The notes below the pieces were generated by a model, which did not search any database, was not told the origin of the DNA, and saw only the letters and a program-made list of their open reading frames with translations. From the NCBI GenBank assembly GCA_026018925.1, contig JAKSZU010000018.1, positions 34,480,307 to 34,544,306 on the forward strand: a stretch of DNA of 64,000 nucleotides, in the 5' to 3' direction. The translations under genes and the position numbers were made by a program. The DNA is from Tupaia tana. Taxonomy: Eukaryota > Chordata > Mammalia > Scandentia > Tupaiidae. Shown in pieces: positions 1 to 11,066 of the stretch (position 1 is its first letter; each line of letters starts with the position of its first letter).

Positions 1-1889
1 GACAGACAAATTCCTGGATGCATAGAATCTACCAAGATTGGATCAGGACATAGAGAACCTGAATAGACCCATAACAAGCCAGGAGATTGAATCAGTAATA
101 AATAACCTCTTGACAAAGAAAAGCCCAGGTCCAGATGGCTTCACTTCTGAATTCTCCAAAACTTTTAAGGAAGAGTTAAGCCCTATCCTACTAAAATTAT
201 TTCTAAAGATTCAAAAAGAAGGAAACCTTCCAAATTTATTTTATGAAGCCTCCATCATCCTCATCCCCAAAACATAAGATAAGGACATGACAAAAAAAAG
301 AAAAACTACAGACCAATATCATTGATTAATATAGATGTAAAAATTCTCAACAAGATACTTGCAAATCGTATCCAACAATATATAACAAAGATTATTCATC
401 ACGACCAGGTAGGCTCTATACCAGGGATGCAAGGGTGGTTCAACACATGCAAGACCATAAATGTAATACAGCACATTAACAGAAAGAAAGATAAAAAACA
501 TATGATTATTTCAACTGATGTGGAGAAAGCATTTGATAAAATACAACATTCTTTTATGATTAAGACCCTCAGTAAGATTGGTATAGAAGGTTATTTCTCA
601 ACACAATAAAAACCATCTATGAAAAACCTACAGCTAACAATATACTGAACGGGGAAAAGCTAAAAGTTTTTCTGCTAAAAACGGGTACTAGGCAAGGCTG
701 CCCCCTTTCTCCACTGCTCTTTAATATAGTACTGGAAGTCTTAGCTAATACAACCAGAGAAGAGAACAATATAAAAGGCATTCAAATAGGCAAAGAAGAG
801 TTGAAAATATCTTTATTCACAGATGACATGATGGTATACTTAGAAGACCCAAATGTCTCCATGAAAAAACTTCTTGAAGTAATAAGTGAATACAGTAAAG
901 TGGCAGGACACAAAATCAACATCCAAAAATCTATAGCATTTCTATATATGAACAACAAGTTGAATGAAATAGAGCTGAAGAAAGGAATCCCTTTCACAGT
1001 AGCCACAAGATGTATAAGATACCTAGGGATAAACCTAACTAAGAAAGTCAGGGATCTTTATAAAGAAAACTATGAAAATCTTAGAAAAGATATTGAAAGT
1101 GACATAAAGAAGTGGAAGGACATGGAAGGACATCCCATGTTCCTGGATTGGAAGAATTAATACAATCAAAATGGCAATTCTACCCAAATTAATCTACATG
1201 TTTAATGCAATTCCAATCAAAATACCAGAAATATTCTTCACAGATCTAGAAAAGATAATCATAGACTTTGTCTGGAATCATAAAAACCTCGTATTGCAAA
1301 AGCAATCCTGCGCAAGAAGAATGGAGTAGGAGGCATATCACTCCCTGATCCCAAATAGACCATAAAGCTGTGATAATCAAAACAGCAGGGTATTGGCACA
1401 AAAACAGACATGTGGACCAATGGAATAGAATAGAGACCCCAGAAATAACCCCCAAAGCTTACAGCCAACTTATTTTTGACAAAGGATATCAGTCAATCCA
1501 TTGGGAAAAGGAAAACCTCTCTAGTAAATGGTGCTGGAAAAACTGGGTATCCACCTGCAGAAAGATGAAACTGAACCCCTATCTTTCACCATTAGCAAAA
1601 ATCAACTAAAAATGGATCAAAGATCTGAAACTAAGTCCTCAAACAATAAAACTACTGGTGGAAAATGCTGGGGAAACTCTGGGAGACATTGGCAAAGACT
1701 TCTTAAATAAGACACCCAATGCACAGGCAATAAGCTTTAAAATAGACAAGTGGGACTATGCCAGACTAAGAAGTTTCTGCACAGCAAAGGACATAGTAAC
1801 AAGTGTGAACCGACAACCCTCAGAATGGGAAAATATTTTTGTTAAATATGCCTCAGACAAGGGACTGATAACCAGAATATACAGGTTAT

Positions 1890-2127
1890 TCCATATCTGA
1901 CCACTTTCTTCCTTTTTTTTTTTTTTTTTTTTTTTTTGAGAGAGGTTTTTTGCTATAGGGTGCTTGCACTCACCAGAAAGACAGAGATAGAGAGATAGAA
2001 AGCAAGAAATCACCCCCGGAGGGGATGGCCATACTGCAATCCCTTCTCCTTCGTTCTCCTCTAAGGATCTTGGGCACGTACGCACACGCGCCCGGCATGA
2101 GTTTAAGCCACTGGGTCCGGGACTCAA
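1890..2127 (-). repeat. Inverted duplicate of SINE-L plus L1 flank (left arm)
   Basis: Read on the minus strand, this segment matches 2755-2987 closely: SINE-L body, CCTCTCTC end, poly(A), then the target-site duplication and six further L1 bases. Because it carries L1 sequence downstream of the other SINE's target-site duplication, it is not an independent SINE insertion. It interrupts the L1 between ACAGG and a stretch equivalent to AATGGCTTACCTGG, with only about 6-9 L1 bases lost. Confidence 0.8.
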
Positions 2128-2696
2128 GTGCCTTATGTGAAAAAAAAAATTAATCCAATTAAAAGATGGGAAAATGAGCTGAACAAAAATCTCTCTAAGG
2201 AAGACATATGAACAGCCAAAAACGCATATGAGGAAATGCTCAACATCCCTCATCATAAGGGAGATGCAGATAAAAACCACAATGAGATACCACCTAACCC
2301 CTGTCAGAATGGCAAAGATTAAGAATATAAAAAGTGATAAATGTTGGCAGGGATGTGGTGAAAAGGGAACTCTCTTACACTGTTGGTGGGAATGTAAACT
2401 GGTTCAGCCACTGTGGAGAACAATATGGAGGTTTCTCAAAGACCTACAAATAGAACTGCCATTTGATCCAGCAATACCACTTCTGGGTATCTACCCAAAG
2501 GACAGGAGAATGCTCAGTCAGAAAAGTGCTTGCACATCAATGTTTATTGCAGCATTATTCACGGTTGGACATGGAACCAACCTAAATGTCCACAAACCGA
2601 TGAATAGATGGGTAAAGTGTGGCATATATACTCTATAGAATACTACTCAGCTATAAAAAATAACAAGACCCTAGCATTTGATAGAAAGTGGTCAGA

Positions 2697-2967
2697 GGGA
2701 CCAGCAGTTAGCGTAATGGCTATGTCGCTGGACTCCCATGTAGCCAACCGCGGTTTGAGTCCCAGACCCAGTGGCTTAAACTCATGCCGGGCGCGTGTGC
2801 GTACGTGCCCAAGATCCTTAGAGGAGAACGAAGGAGAAGGGATTGTGGTATGGCCATCCCCCCGGGGGTGATTTCTTGCTTTCTATCTCTCTATCTCTGT
2901 CTTTCTGGTGAGTGCAAGCGCCCTATAGCAAAAATCCTCTCTCAAAAAAAAAAAAAAAAAAAAAAAA
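2697..2967 (+). mobile_element. SINE-L, full length, in L1
   Basis: This is a tRNA-derived SINE with A-box-like TTAGCGTAATGG, B box GGTTTGAGTCC, the standard core and CT-rich stretch, and a poly(A) tail of about 25. It is flanked by perfect 14-bp target-site duplications, AGAAAGTGGTCAGA, at 2683-2696 and 2968-2981, which shows L1-type insertion into the L1 3' region. Confidence 0.93.
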
Positions 2968-3540
2968 AGAAAGTGGTCAGATATGGAGGATGTATTGCTG
3001 AGTGAAGTAAGCCAGGCTATGAAAGAAAGATATATACCAACTATCTGCACTCTATGGTAGAGAGCGAACTATTGGAGGACATAAAAGCAGCGAAAATACT
3101 TAAGGAGAATAAGACAGTGTGGAATGGGGGGATGAAGAGAAGAGGATAGAGAAAGAGAGCAAGAGAACAAATAGAGAGGCATAACATTAGTGGGACACAG
3201 ATATGGCTTATTACCTGTTGATGTTGATGTGTACAGTATTCTCAACTGGATTGGTCTGAGAAGTATTTCATGATGGGTAAAGTCTTTTTACAAGCAAAAT
3301 GAGAACTAGTGATTGACTGTTTAAAAAAATAATTGGAATAACAATAATAATGAATGGGAAAAACAATGAAAAGATATTGAATGATGAAGTGGGGATTTTA
3401 ATGTCTCGGTATTGACTGACCTGCATGTCATTCCCTTTTGCAAAAGCAATGTAATACACTGTTAAGTTATATGCAATTCAATGTAATATAAACAAGATTA
3501 TGATAATAAATAAAAAAGAAAAAAATTCTACATGATAGTC

Positions 3541-3947
3541 CAAGTAATAATAAATACTTTTATAATAGTAAAATAATAATAATAATGATAATAATAATAC
3601 ACAGAGAACCTGAATAATTTGCACAAGAACACAATATTTTTCTCCTTGGCACTGTCATCAGCTGGCTAATTCTGCATACTTTTAATTTCTGAATTAAATG
3701 AGAATCACTTGGAAAAATCTTTTTGCTTTTTAAGCTTTTATCATTGAAAAGTAGTCTTAATTGTATGTCCTATTTCTTCACCTTAGCAAGTCTAGAAAAA
3801 TGTCATAACTATGTCTGCTTCAGAAAAACAAGAGTCTTATAGGATCATTGGACATTTTTGCTTTATAGTTCCTTTATAAGTCATGATACATTTTTGCATA
3901 GAAAAACACATCATGACTTTCCTGATGACCTAATATATTCAAATCTA
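3541..3947. other. AT-rich unassigned stretch
   Basis: This lies downstream of the L1 3' end. It contains short AATAAT/ATA runs around 3560-3600, which may be a decayed A-rich tail. I recognise no gene or repeat in the rest. Confidence 0.5.
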
Positions 3948-3962
3948 TAGAAAGCTTTTTTT

Positions 3963-4144
3963 AAAAAAAGAATTATTTAACTTTATTCATTGTTATTATT
4001 TTATTTTATTTCATTTTATTTTATTTTGAAGTTGACCAGAGAGAGAATGCAAGTGAAAAGGCAAGCTACCAGGTCTGGGACTTGAACTGTAGTCAGCCAT
4101 GTGGGAGTCCAGCTGCCTTAACCACTATGCCACCTGCTGGCCCC
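3963..4144 (-). mobile_element. SINE-S
   Basis: Read on the minus strand it starts GGGGCCAGCAGGTGGCATAG and has B box AGTTCAAGTCC, a short purine/pyrimidine body and an A/T-rich tail at the left. Direct repeats TAGAAAGCTTTTTT at 3948-3962 and 4145-4159 are its target-site duplications. Confidence 0.9.
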
Positions 4145-4159
4145 TAGAAAGCTTTTTTT

Positions 4160-4302
4160 CTCCTTCTTTTTCAACTCTTTATTATAGAAAATTTCAAGTA
4201 TACACAAAAATAACAATGATAATGTTAGAAATCACTGTGTGTCTTTAACTCAGCTTCAACTATCAACATGTTGCCAATCTAGTTTCTTCAATTCCCTTCT
4301 TG
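4160..4302 (-). mobile_element. Ancient L1 3' UTR fragment
   Basis: The motif order (TTTATTATAGAAAATTTCAA, then ACTCAGCTTCAACTATCAAC) resembles the antisense of old L1M 3' UTRs. No coding sequence is present. Identified by remembered resemblance only. Confidence 0.5.
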
Positions 4303-4600
4303 TTTTTTAAAATTATATTATTATTATTATTATCATCATCATACATTCACTATACCTTATTTGGCCTGTAAAGAGAATTTATCCAACAAGAAATATACCT
4401 CAGACCAGTCCAGTTGAGGATACTATAAACATTATCATTAACAGGTAATAAACCATTACTGTGTCTCACAAACAACTTGCTCCTCTATTTTTCTCCCTAA
4501 TTTCCTTCCCTATACTCTTCTCCTCTCCCACCCCCCTTCCACATTGTCTCCAGTGTCCATAACTATTTTCAATACTTTTATGTCCTCTAATCTTATAGAA
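4303..4600 (-). mobile_element. L1 3' end, 5'-truncated
   Basis: On the minus strand this reads as the lineage's L1 3' UTR: a G-rich stretch (complement of CTCTCCCACCCCCCTTCC), GTTAATGATAATG, TGGACTGGTCTGAGG and an A-rich end with ATT/ATC repeats at 4310-4342. It resembles the 3' ends at 22358-22519, 47460-47700 and 53545-53670. Confidence 0.7.
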
Positions 4601-4659
4601 AAATTTTTAATTCACCATTTTAACCTGAAAAAGTAAGTATATTAGATAGAAACAAAGGA

Positions 4660-5580
4660 TAAAAAATTTAACAGTATGTTTTACTATTTTACTAAACAGT
4701 CCCATTAAAATCAAGGGTAAATTAAAATGCAAAAATCACCAATATTATTTAATATTTGGAAATCTTAGCCAATGAAACAAGACATGAAAAGGAAATTAGG
4801 TATAAATATTGGAGAGAACATTGTCATTTTTATATAATATGATTATCTACATAATTCACAAATATAAATTAAATTTAAAAAAACTATCAAGACCAACATC
4901 AAAGTGCAATAAAAACACCAGAGCAGTTGACACATAAAAGTAATTAAGTACTAGGGCTGGCAGGTGGTGTGGTGGTTAAAGACAATGGATTCCCACATGG
5001 TGGACCACTGTTTGAGTCCCAGACTTGATGGATTGCTTTCTCACTTTCCCTTTCACTCTGTCTTTCCCTGGTCAAATTAAAATAGATAAATTTTAAAAAT
5101 AATTCTTTAAAAAATAATTAAGTACCTTCCTAAATTTTGGACAAAATCAGTTAAAATAAAAATTGTCACCCCTATAAGTAATAATATAGATCAAGAAATA
5201 AAGATAATAAGAAATATGCAAGGTTTATACCAGAAAACTATAAAATTTTATACCATAATAACCTTGGAATTCAAAAAAGATTTTAATAAATGGGTTGTCA
5301 TACCAGACTGCTTACCGAGAAGAATTGATAGTGTTCAATTTCTTCCACATTAATTCATATATTACATCCAATTTTGGTGAAAATATCAATAAAATAGTTT
5401 TTTCTGAGGATGGGGAGAGACTCAAGGTACTATTAAACATTTTTGGAAAGACTGAAGATACAAAAACAGTCATTGAAGTTTATGAAAAGGAGGGGCAATT
5501 AAAGGGAGGACAGATCTAACAAATATAAAAATGACTTCTAGATACCAGAAAAATAATTAGCAAGTGGCAACTAAGGTTCT
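4660..5580 (+). mobile_element. Ancient L1M ORF2 fragment
   Basis: The wording is typical of L1M ORF2 (AATCTTAGCCAATGAAACAAGACATGAAAAGG, then antisense-free RT-like text), heavily mutated. It is split by the SINE-S at 4952-5114. A short open frame of 74 codons near 5295-5519 lies within it and is not a gene. Confidence 0.65.
4952..5114 (+). mobile_element. SINE-S in ancient L1
   Basis: Starts GGGCTGGCAGGTGGTGTGG, B box GTTTGAGTCCC, short CT-rich body, tail AAATTAAAATAGATAAATTT. Target-site duplication TAATTAAGTAC lies at 4941-4951 and 5115-5125. Confidence 0.9.
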
Positions 5581-6395
5581 ATTCTGTGATCAGCACTGAA
5601 CCCAAAATAGTGACATCACATCACTAATTCCTTGTAGAGTCAAGTGTATCAAACACTCCTCCTCTGCTCTTTGGCTCAGTTTTAAGTGTCTTGTTTAGTA
5701 ATCGATCATCTATCTGCTTCCTTTCCTAACCTGATTCTTTTGGGGTAAAAATTTTATCTTGCTCATGTTTTATCCCCTGAATACATTACAACTTTTTAGA
5801 TTCTAATTAATTGAGACATTATTATAACTTGTGATAAAGAGCAAATTGAATAGCCATTGGTTTCTTTTGTCTTCTCTAATTAACTTAGGAATCTTCCTGG
5901 AAGAGGTTAGATCCTAAGAACTCTTTGATAATTCAGACTCAGAGAGAAGGAATGTCCAATTAGTCCAATTAGTCCAATTATACTGTGCTCCTCTAGAGAA
6001 GATCAACTGGTAGTAGGTACTGGTGTTGTTTCTGAAGAGATCTCCCCACAGCAATTACCCCTGAAAAATACAGTTTAGCTTCCACACAGTGATGTGTGTG
6101 GGAATGATAAAAATCATTGTAAACAAGAGGTAGAATGAAGAAGTACTACTGCTTGCAGTAGAATTTCTAACTCTGACATACTCCTTTTCATGGCTTAAAA
6201 GTAAATTGGATTACTTCTGCTCATTCTTCCAAATGGCTACTTGACTTGGTGAAAGGCACATGGTCAGAATTTATGGGGCGGCTGGTTGACTTATGCATGT
6301 CATCCAACACCCTGTCACCGTCATTGGTAGAAATGTAACTGACTTACTATCAGATAGGCACCTGTATATTTTTCTGAATTGTGTTGTACAGTGAC
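5580..6395. other. Unassigned unique stretch
   Basis: No gene or recognised repeat. A short tandem run of three CCAATTAGT units sits at about 5957-5984. Confidence 0.5.
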
Positions 6396-6599
6396 AGGAA
6401 TTAGGAAGGAAACTTACTATCTTTTCTCGTATTGCTGTAAAATACACCTAACATATAAGTTACTTTTTAAGCCATTTTTAAGTGCACAACTTAGTGCATT
6501 AAATATTTTTACCTTGCTGTGCAACTATCACCACTATCCATCTCCAGAGCTTTTTTATTTTCCCCAACTGAAATTCTATACTCAGTAAACACTAACTAC

Positions 6600-6812
6600 C
6601 TGTCTTAGTCTTTTATTGCATTGCTAATAGAAATATCTGAGACTATGTGAATTTATAAAAGGAGAGGTGAAATGACTCACAGTTTTGGTGGCTGGTGGCT
6701 CAGAAATGGCAAAAGGCAGAACTTTTAGAGGAGTAGAACATGGTCTGTATCCACCTGGTCTGTATCTTCATGGCTTTCTGTATACACATGGCCATTCTAG
6801 TCTCATTCCCTC
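6600..6812 (-). mobile_element. MaLR-type LTR fragment
   Basis: CTGTCTTAGTCTTTTATTGC followed by ATATCTGAGACTATGTGAATTTATAAA and an ACTCACAGTTTTGGTGGCTG segment is the antisense 3' part of a MaLR (THE1/MST/MLT-like) LTR. It is non-coding and has no internal region. Confidence 0.75.
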
Positions 6813-6821
6813 TTCTTTTTT

Positions 6822-6934
6822 TAAAAAAATAATTTTATTAGTTATTATAATTATTTTATTTGTTATAGGGCATGTGCACTCACCACAGAGTGAAGAGAGA
6901 CAGAGAGGGGAAATGAGATAGCAAGCTGTCAGGG
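6822..6934 (-). mobile_element. SINE-S, 5' truncated
   Basis: The antisense tail and body are recognisable: GTTATAGGGCATGTGCACTCACC, GAGAGACAGAG and GATAGCAAGCTG. It stops before the tRNA-like head. Inserted in the old L1/LTR block. Confidence 0.75.
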
Positions 6935-7095
6935 ACTGTTCTTCTGTTCTTTATGAATACAACTACTCTAGTAGTTATTACAGTACTAAGTACATAGAAT
7001 CATACAGTATTTGTCCTGTTAACGTTTTTTTATTGCCGGGAGACATAGTGCTCTCGAGAGAGAAAGAGAGAAAGACACACACTTGATGTATTTTT

Positions 7096-7383
7096 TTTTT
7101 TTGAAGATTTTTTTTTTTTTTTTTTTTTTTTTTGCTATAGGGCGCATGTGCTCACCAGACAGACAGAGAGAGACAGGGAGACAGAAAGTGAGAAATCACC
7201 CCCCCCCCCCCCGAGGGGGGATGGCCATGCCACAATCCCTTCTCCTCCATTCTCCTCTCAGGATCTTGAGCATGCATACACACATGCCCGGTGTGAGTTT
7301 TAAGCCACTGGGTCCAGGACGCGAACCACGGTCGACTACATGGGAGTCCAGCGACATAGCCATTACACTAACTGCTGGTCCCC
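7096..7383 (-). mobile_element. SINE-L, full length
   Basis: Complete antisense copy with poly(T), core GCCCAAGATCC-equivalent and head. B box on its sense strand is GGTTCGCGTCC (C replaces the usual A). A run of 14 C at 7199-7212 is an expanded C tract in the body. Target-site duplication ACTTGATGTATTTTT at 7081-7095 and 7384-7398. Confidence 0.93.
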
Positions 7384-7699
7384 ACTTGATGTATTTTTCA
7401 AGCTGCTAGAGCTAAGACTCAAGGAGGTCAATCATGTGGAGTCCAGCTCCCGATATATAGCATGCTACACTATGGGTGGGATAGGCCCAAAATTTGTCTT
7501 TTTTGAGACTGGCTCATTTCACTTAACATAATGCTGCGAAATTTCATCCATGTTTTAGCATGTGTCAGAAATTGCTTGCTTTATAAAGCTGGACAACATT
7601 CCATTGTATGTATTTCTGCCATTTTGCTTATCTATTCATCTGTCAATGGACACTTGATTGTGACTCTTTTGTTTTTCTGTACTTCATAGCTACAAAAAC

Positions 7700-8300
7700 C
7701 AGAGAAGCATATGCTATCATGCAGGACCTGGATGTGTTCTCCTGCAAAATGTATTAACTGTTCTGTTCGTATCTTAGGATGCTATGTGTTATAATGAGGC
7801 AATAACTGAATATGAGCCAAAGTTGTAGTCAGGCATGTTTTTTGTCCAGAATTCTTCAGCATTGGAATTCCTAATCATGGAGAAAACCAAGTGAGCTCGT
7901 CCAACACTAACAAAGAATATTCTAGAGGGAGGGGGCAAGTGGCATTACCCTTGAAGGTTCTGTTCGCTTTGAGATTCTGAAGGCAATGGAAAGTGGCTAG
8001 AAAGATCCAGGAAACTTGGGCCAGAAACTTGTTGTACACTCTTAAACTGTAACTTCCCCTCTCTGAGTAGCAGAGCCCCTGTCTGTGGAAAAAGGGGAGT
8101 AATTCATACAATTCAAGTATCAGAGTTTTCTCCAAAGACTCAGGCGCTTCTAGAGGTGACTCTGGGGCCAACTCAGGGCACAAAAAGAAGACGGACAAGA
8201 GTTCTATGCCTCCTCTCCCCACCAATGTCTACCTGAGTAATTCTGCTTCAATTTGAGATTTCTATCATTATGAGATCTCTACCAAGATTTTGTCTGGAAA
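7700..8300. other. Mostly unique; possible MIR relic
   Basis: The stretch 7985-8110 has a MIR-like order (CTTGGGCCAGAAACTTG, CTTCCCCTCTCTGAG, GGAAAAAGGGGAGTAA) on the plus strand. The rest is unassigned. The minus-strand open frame at 7875-8225 shows no recognisable domain. Confidence 0.4.
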
Positions 8301-8308
8301 AAAAAGTT

Positions 8309-8480
8309 CTGGGGCCAGCAGGGGACATGAAGTTTAAGGAGGCTGGATCTCACCTGGCCAACTGTGTGGTTGCAGTCCTGAATCTGGCAGCTTAAAAACA
8401 CACCAGCTATGTCTTTGAGAGGAGAAGGGATTGCACTGTGGTCATACCCCCTGGGAGTGATTTCTTACTCCTCATAACAT
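8309..8480 (+). mobile_element. SINE-L, decayed
   Basis: GGGGCCAGCAGG start, then a rearranged head, GGAGAAGGGATTGCACTGTGG and a CCCCCTGGGAGTGATTTCTTAC segment. The 3' part is missing. Confidence 0.75.
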
Positions 8481-8532
8481 CCTGAGATATGAACAGAAAA
8501 ATTCATACATTTTGCAAGGAGCACACATTCAG

Positions 8533-8620
8533 GGCCAGCATGATAGCTTACGCCATCTCCACCCTGCTTGGGAGCATGCACAACCTATAGCCAAAACTAT
8601 GAGGAAAGAAAAAAAAGACA
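8533..8620 (+). mobile_element. SINE fragment
   Basis: A head-like GGGCCAGCATGATAGC is joined to a 3' end GAGCATGCACAACCTATAGCC. The middle of the SINE is deleted. Followed by A-rich sequence. Confidence 0.55.
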
Positions 8621-8656
8621 AGTTCTGATGCAAACAAACACACACCAAAACCAAAT

Positions 8657-8672
8657 CCCCCCCCCCCCCCCC
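8657..8672 (+). repeat. C homopolymer
   Basis: About 16 consecutive C residues between A-rich stretches. An unstable simple repeat that may be mis-sized in the assembly. Confidence 0.8.
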
Positions 8673-8734
8673 AAAAACAACTACACAAACCTAAAATAAA
8701 TGAAACTAAACCAAATTCCCTGATCTACACAGTG

Positions 8735-8930
8735 ATACTTAATATGTATTGAGGACTGGCTACTCTTTTTAGTGTTTTACTTGCATATCATTTAACTCTC
8801 ACAGCCACCATTACTCTCCTGTTTCACGGATGAAGAAACTGAGTCTTAGTGACATGAAGTCAGTCACCCACATTCACACGGTTTGCATGTGGAGCAGGTT
8901 GTCTGATTCCAGAGGCTGATTTTTGATGTT
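8735..8930 (-). mobile_element. MIR SINE relic
   Basis: Antisense MIR order is visible: TTTACTTGCATATCATTTAACTCTCACAG, GATGAAGAAACTGAG and CAGGTTGTCTGATTCCAGAGG. Diverged, as expected for this ancient mammalian family. Confidence 0.85.
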
Positions 8931-9084
8931 ATAATTAATTGCCTCCAAAGATAAGGCAGGAAACCAGATCATTTCTAAGTCTCTTCCATTTGCGTTTGTA
9001 GTCTATGTTTAGCATTTTCATTTAAACATTAAATGTTAAATTAGTAACACTCAAGCTTTATTAACTCAGTCATTCAATAAGCAA

Positions 9085-9116
9085 TTTTTAAATTTGATTC
9101 TTTTATGAGTAACAGA

Positions 9117-9166
<50 letters not shown>

Positions 9167-9341
9167 CATCCTCAACAAGGTCTTGACACTAACATTCACC
9201 TCCAGCCTTAGCCAGCCCTGGATCAGGGGCTCAGAGATGACATGTGTGCTCAGGGACACCTCTGGACGCAAACTTGGAACCCAGGTAGATTGGCCTCACA
9301 GAACATTGCATCTACTGTGGAGCCACTATCTGGCCCCCAGG
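9085..9341 (-). mobile_element. SINE-C with (GA)n tract
   Basis: On the minus strand this starts GGGGGCCAGATAGTGGCTCC and contains a B-box-like GGTTCCAAGTTTGCGTCC region. The CCAGGGCTGGCTAAGGC body and a long (CT)n run follow, here (GA)n at 9119-9163. It belongs to a third tRNA-like family repeated at 15180, 23180, 26118, 28005, 53235, 58770 and 61460. Confidence 0.75.
9119..9163 (+). repeat. (GA)n microsatellite
   Basis: About 22 GA units lie within SINE-C. Its position matches the CT-rich 3' part of other SINE-C copies, so the microsatellite grew from the SINE. Confidence 0.95.
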
Positions 9342-9349
9342 AAGTGATC

Positions 9350-9425
9350 TTTGAGCACTTACCATAGGCCAGGGGCCGAGAGCACTGTGCAAGCAAGTAA
9401 GCTCCTGCCTTCATGGAGCACCCAT
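9350..9425 (-). mobile_element. L2-like relic
   Basis: TTTGAGCACTTACCATAGGCCAGG through CTCCTGCCTTCATGGAGCA follows the order of antisense L2 3' ends. Short and diverged. Confidence 0.5.
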
Positions 9426-10338
9426 GAAGGCTGCAATGTCAGCCCTGGCACAGCCCAGGAAGCTTGGGCAGCCTGGACCTGAGCCAGTAGATGTCCTAAG
9501 AACTCTGTCCTTTCTGCAACCTACTCCCAGTCCTTCAGTGACCAGGCTGCATGGTTCCTGAAAGCACAATTAATTTTTACTCACTTCCTGACTGCAGGAG
9601 GTGTCATCTGTCATTGAGACCAGCACACCACTTTGATGGGCTGCAGAAGCTCTGAAGAGGTCAAAGGTCTTTGTTAGGTCATAGCTTCTGCTTGGGGGCA
9701 AAGATTAAGCGATTTGAAACTCTCATAGGAACAAGTCAAACAGATAGGAACTAGTGGTCAGGGAAGAGGGATTGGAATTTAAAATCCTTTGGAAATGTCA
9801 ACAGATCCATTAAAGGCTTCTCAGCTCAGGATTCTTTGAGACTCACCTGGAGGGAGATAATCAATTCTAGAAACATCAGGGATCACCAGGTACTCCACAC
9901 AGATAAATATAGGTTAATGAGGCACATTAGTTAGATGATTTTATAAGCACTGCTATGCAGATTTATTGATGGGGAGAAAAAGAAACACGTACTTTGAAGC
10001 TCAGGGTGGAGCTTATTCTCCCCACTGTGCATGGCCAAGTTTTATATGGTAGATTTTTTTGGGAGGGGAAGTATCTGATGAAATGTAAAATTACTTTATT
10101 TAATCTAAATTTTTCATGCAGTGTGTGTTAATATTTGTCTTCTTTCTTTTTTTTTTTAAAAACTTAAGTGGCTCAATCATTAAGTTTTCAATCACATAGC
10201 CACTGAATATGCAAGATATAAACCACAGGCAATTAAATGATAGCTAAGGTAGTAGGGCTGACTTGATTAAGCCGGTGTGTTATTAAGATTATAAACACAG
10301 CCCAGCCCAGCCACTGAGTAAGACATCATATCCAGCCT
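9426..10338. other. Unassigned unique sequence
   Basis: No gene or repeat recognised. Only short homopolymers, such as T tracts near 10147-10158. Confidence 0.5.
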
Positions 10339-10354
10339 AGAGTCCCCCATTTCT

Positions 10355-10564
10355 TTCTTTCCCTTTTTTTTTTTTTAAAGAGAATTATTTATTTATTTAT
10401 TTATTTCATTTCATTTATTATTATTTTTTTAACTTGACCAGACAGAGACAAAAAGAGCAAGAAAGGGAAAGCAAGAAAGCAAGGACCCAGGTTCAGGACT
10501 CAAGCTCTAGTCGGCCATTAGGGAATCCAGTGGTTTTAACTACACTCCATATGTCGGCCCCAAG
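10355..10564 (-). mobile_element. SINE-S
   Basis: Antisense copy with ATTT-rich tail at 10386-10430 and B box AGCTTGAGTCC. The flanking repeats AGAGTCCCCCATTTCT (10339-10354) and AGAGTTCCCATTTCT (10565-10579) are its diverged target-site duplication. Confidence 0.85.
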
Positions 10565-10831
10565 AGAGTTCCCATTTCTAAGACACCTAACGCTTGTTGT
10601 AGTGAAGGGATCTGAGGGCCATCTCCCCTAGTTCTTCCCATGTATTCCTTTGGGTTAAGCATTATCTTTCTTAGAGCAATGATTTGTTATGGAGGAAAGA
10701 GGCAGAATCAGAGGAATGCTGAGTAGGGTTTTCTGCTTTTCTTCCTGCCTCATCCGTGGCTCCTTTTCCATTTTCGTCCTGGGCTCCTTTTCTCTTACCT
10801 AATCCTTGAATGCTGGGGTGTCCCAGCTTAC

Positions 10832-11055
10832 CTTTTTGTTTTAGAGATTTTTGTTATAGGGCTTGTGTGTTCTTGGAGAGACAGAGAGACAGGGAAACAG
10901 AAAGAGAGAAATCACCACCCCAGGGAAGAACGGCCATACCACAGACCCCAGTCCTCCATTCCCTTCTCGAAATTTTGGGCACACATGCACACACACCTGG
11001 TGTGAGTTTTAAGCCGCCATGCCCGGGACATGAACCACGGTCAGCCATGTGGGAA
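10832..11055 (-). mobile_element. SINE-L, 5' truncated
   Basis: Body, core and B box (sense GGTTCATGTCC) are present, and the first part of the head is missing. Target-site duplication TCCCAGCTTAC at 10821-10831 and 11056-11066. It supplies the C-terminal half of a minus-strand open frame at 10854-11501, which is therefore not a gene. Confidence 0.88.
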
Positions 11056-11066
11056 TCCCAGCTTAC

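Larger units (their letters stand above)
1..3540 (+). mobile_element. LINE-1, 3' half (ORF2 RT domain to 3' UTR), inactive
   Basis: This encodes the reverse transcriptase and C-terminal parts of L1 ORF2p, which copies L1 RNA into the genome by target-primed reverse transcription. The 5' part lies outside the window. RT landmarks are readable: SPGPDGF near 122-142, the [12 protein letters not shown] block at 514-549, [12 protein letters not shown] at 690-726, and the catalytic box as FTDD at 816-827, where L1 usually has FADD. A C-X3-C-X7-H-X4-C zinc knuckle lies at 2342-2395. The frame shifts repeatedly and there is an early stop after 277, so it cannot make ORF2p. The purine-rich 3' UTR runs from about 2990 to an A-rich end near 3530. 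It carries SINE sequence at 1890-2127 and 2697-2967. Good recognisability suggests a relatively young L1. Confidence 0.93.
6400..7690 (-). mobile_element. Ancient L1M 3' region, interrupted
   Basis: Antisense L1M text is split into pieces at about 6400-6598 (3' UTR with AAGTGCACAACTTAGTGCATT), 6935-7030 (ATAGAATCATACAGTATTTG) and 7484-7690 (TTTCACTTAACATAATG, then TCAATGGACACTTGATTG). The order matches antisense L1M. It is interrupted by a MaLR LTR and by SINEs. No open ORF survives. Confidence 0.8.

Noticed and set aside
1890..2127. An independent minus-strand SINE insertion
   Set aside because: It carries the target-site duplication and L1 flank of the SINE at 2697-2967, so it is a copy of that locus.
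1756..2280. 174-codon minus-strand frame in the first L1
   Set aside because: It is antisense L1 joined to the inverted SINE copy.
2697..2780. tRNA gene, from the A- and B-box-like sequence at SINE heads
   Set aside because: The cloverleaf is not maintained, and the sequence continues into the SINE body with target-site duplications.
9119..9163. Arg-Glu repeat protein from the (GA)n tract
   Set aside because: A microsatellite read in frame, inside SINE-C.
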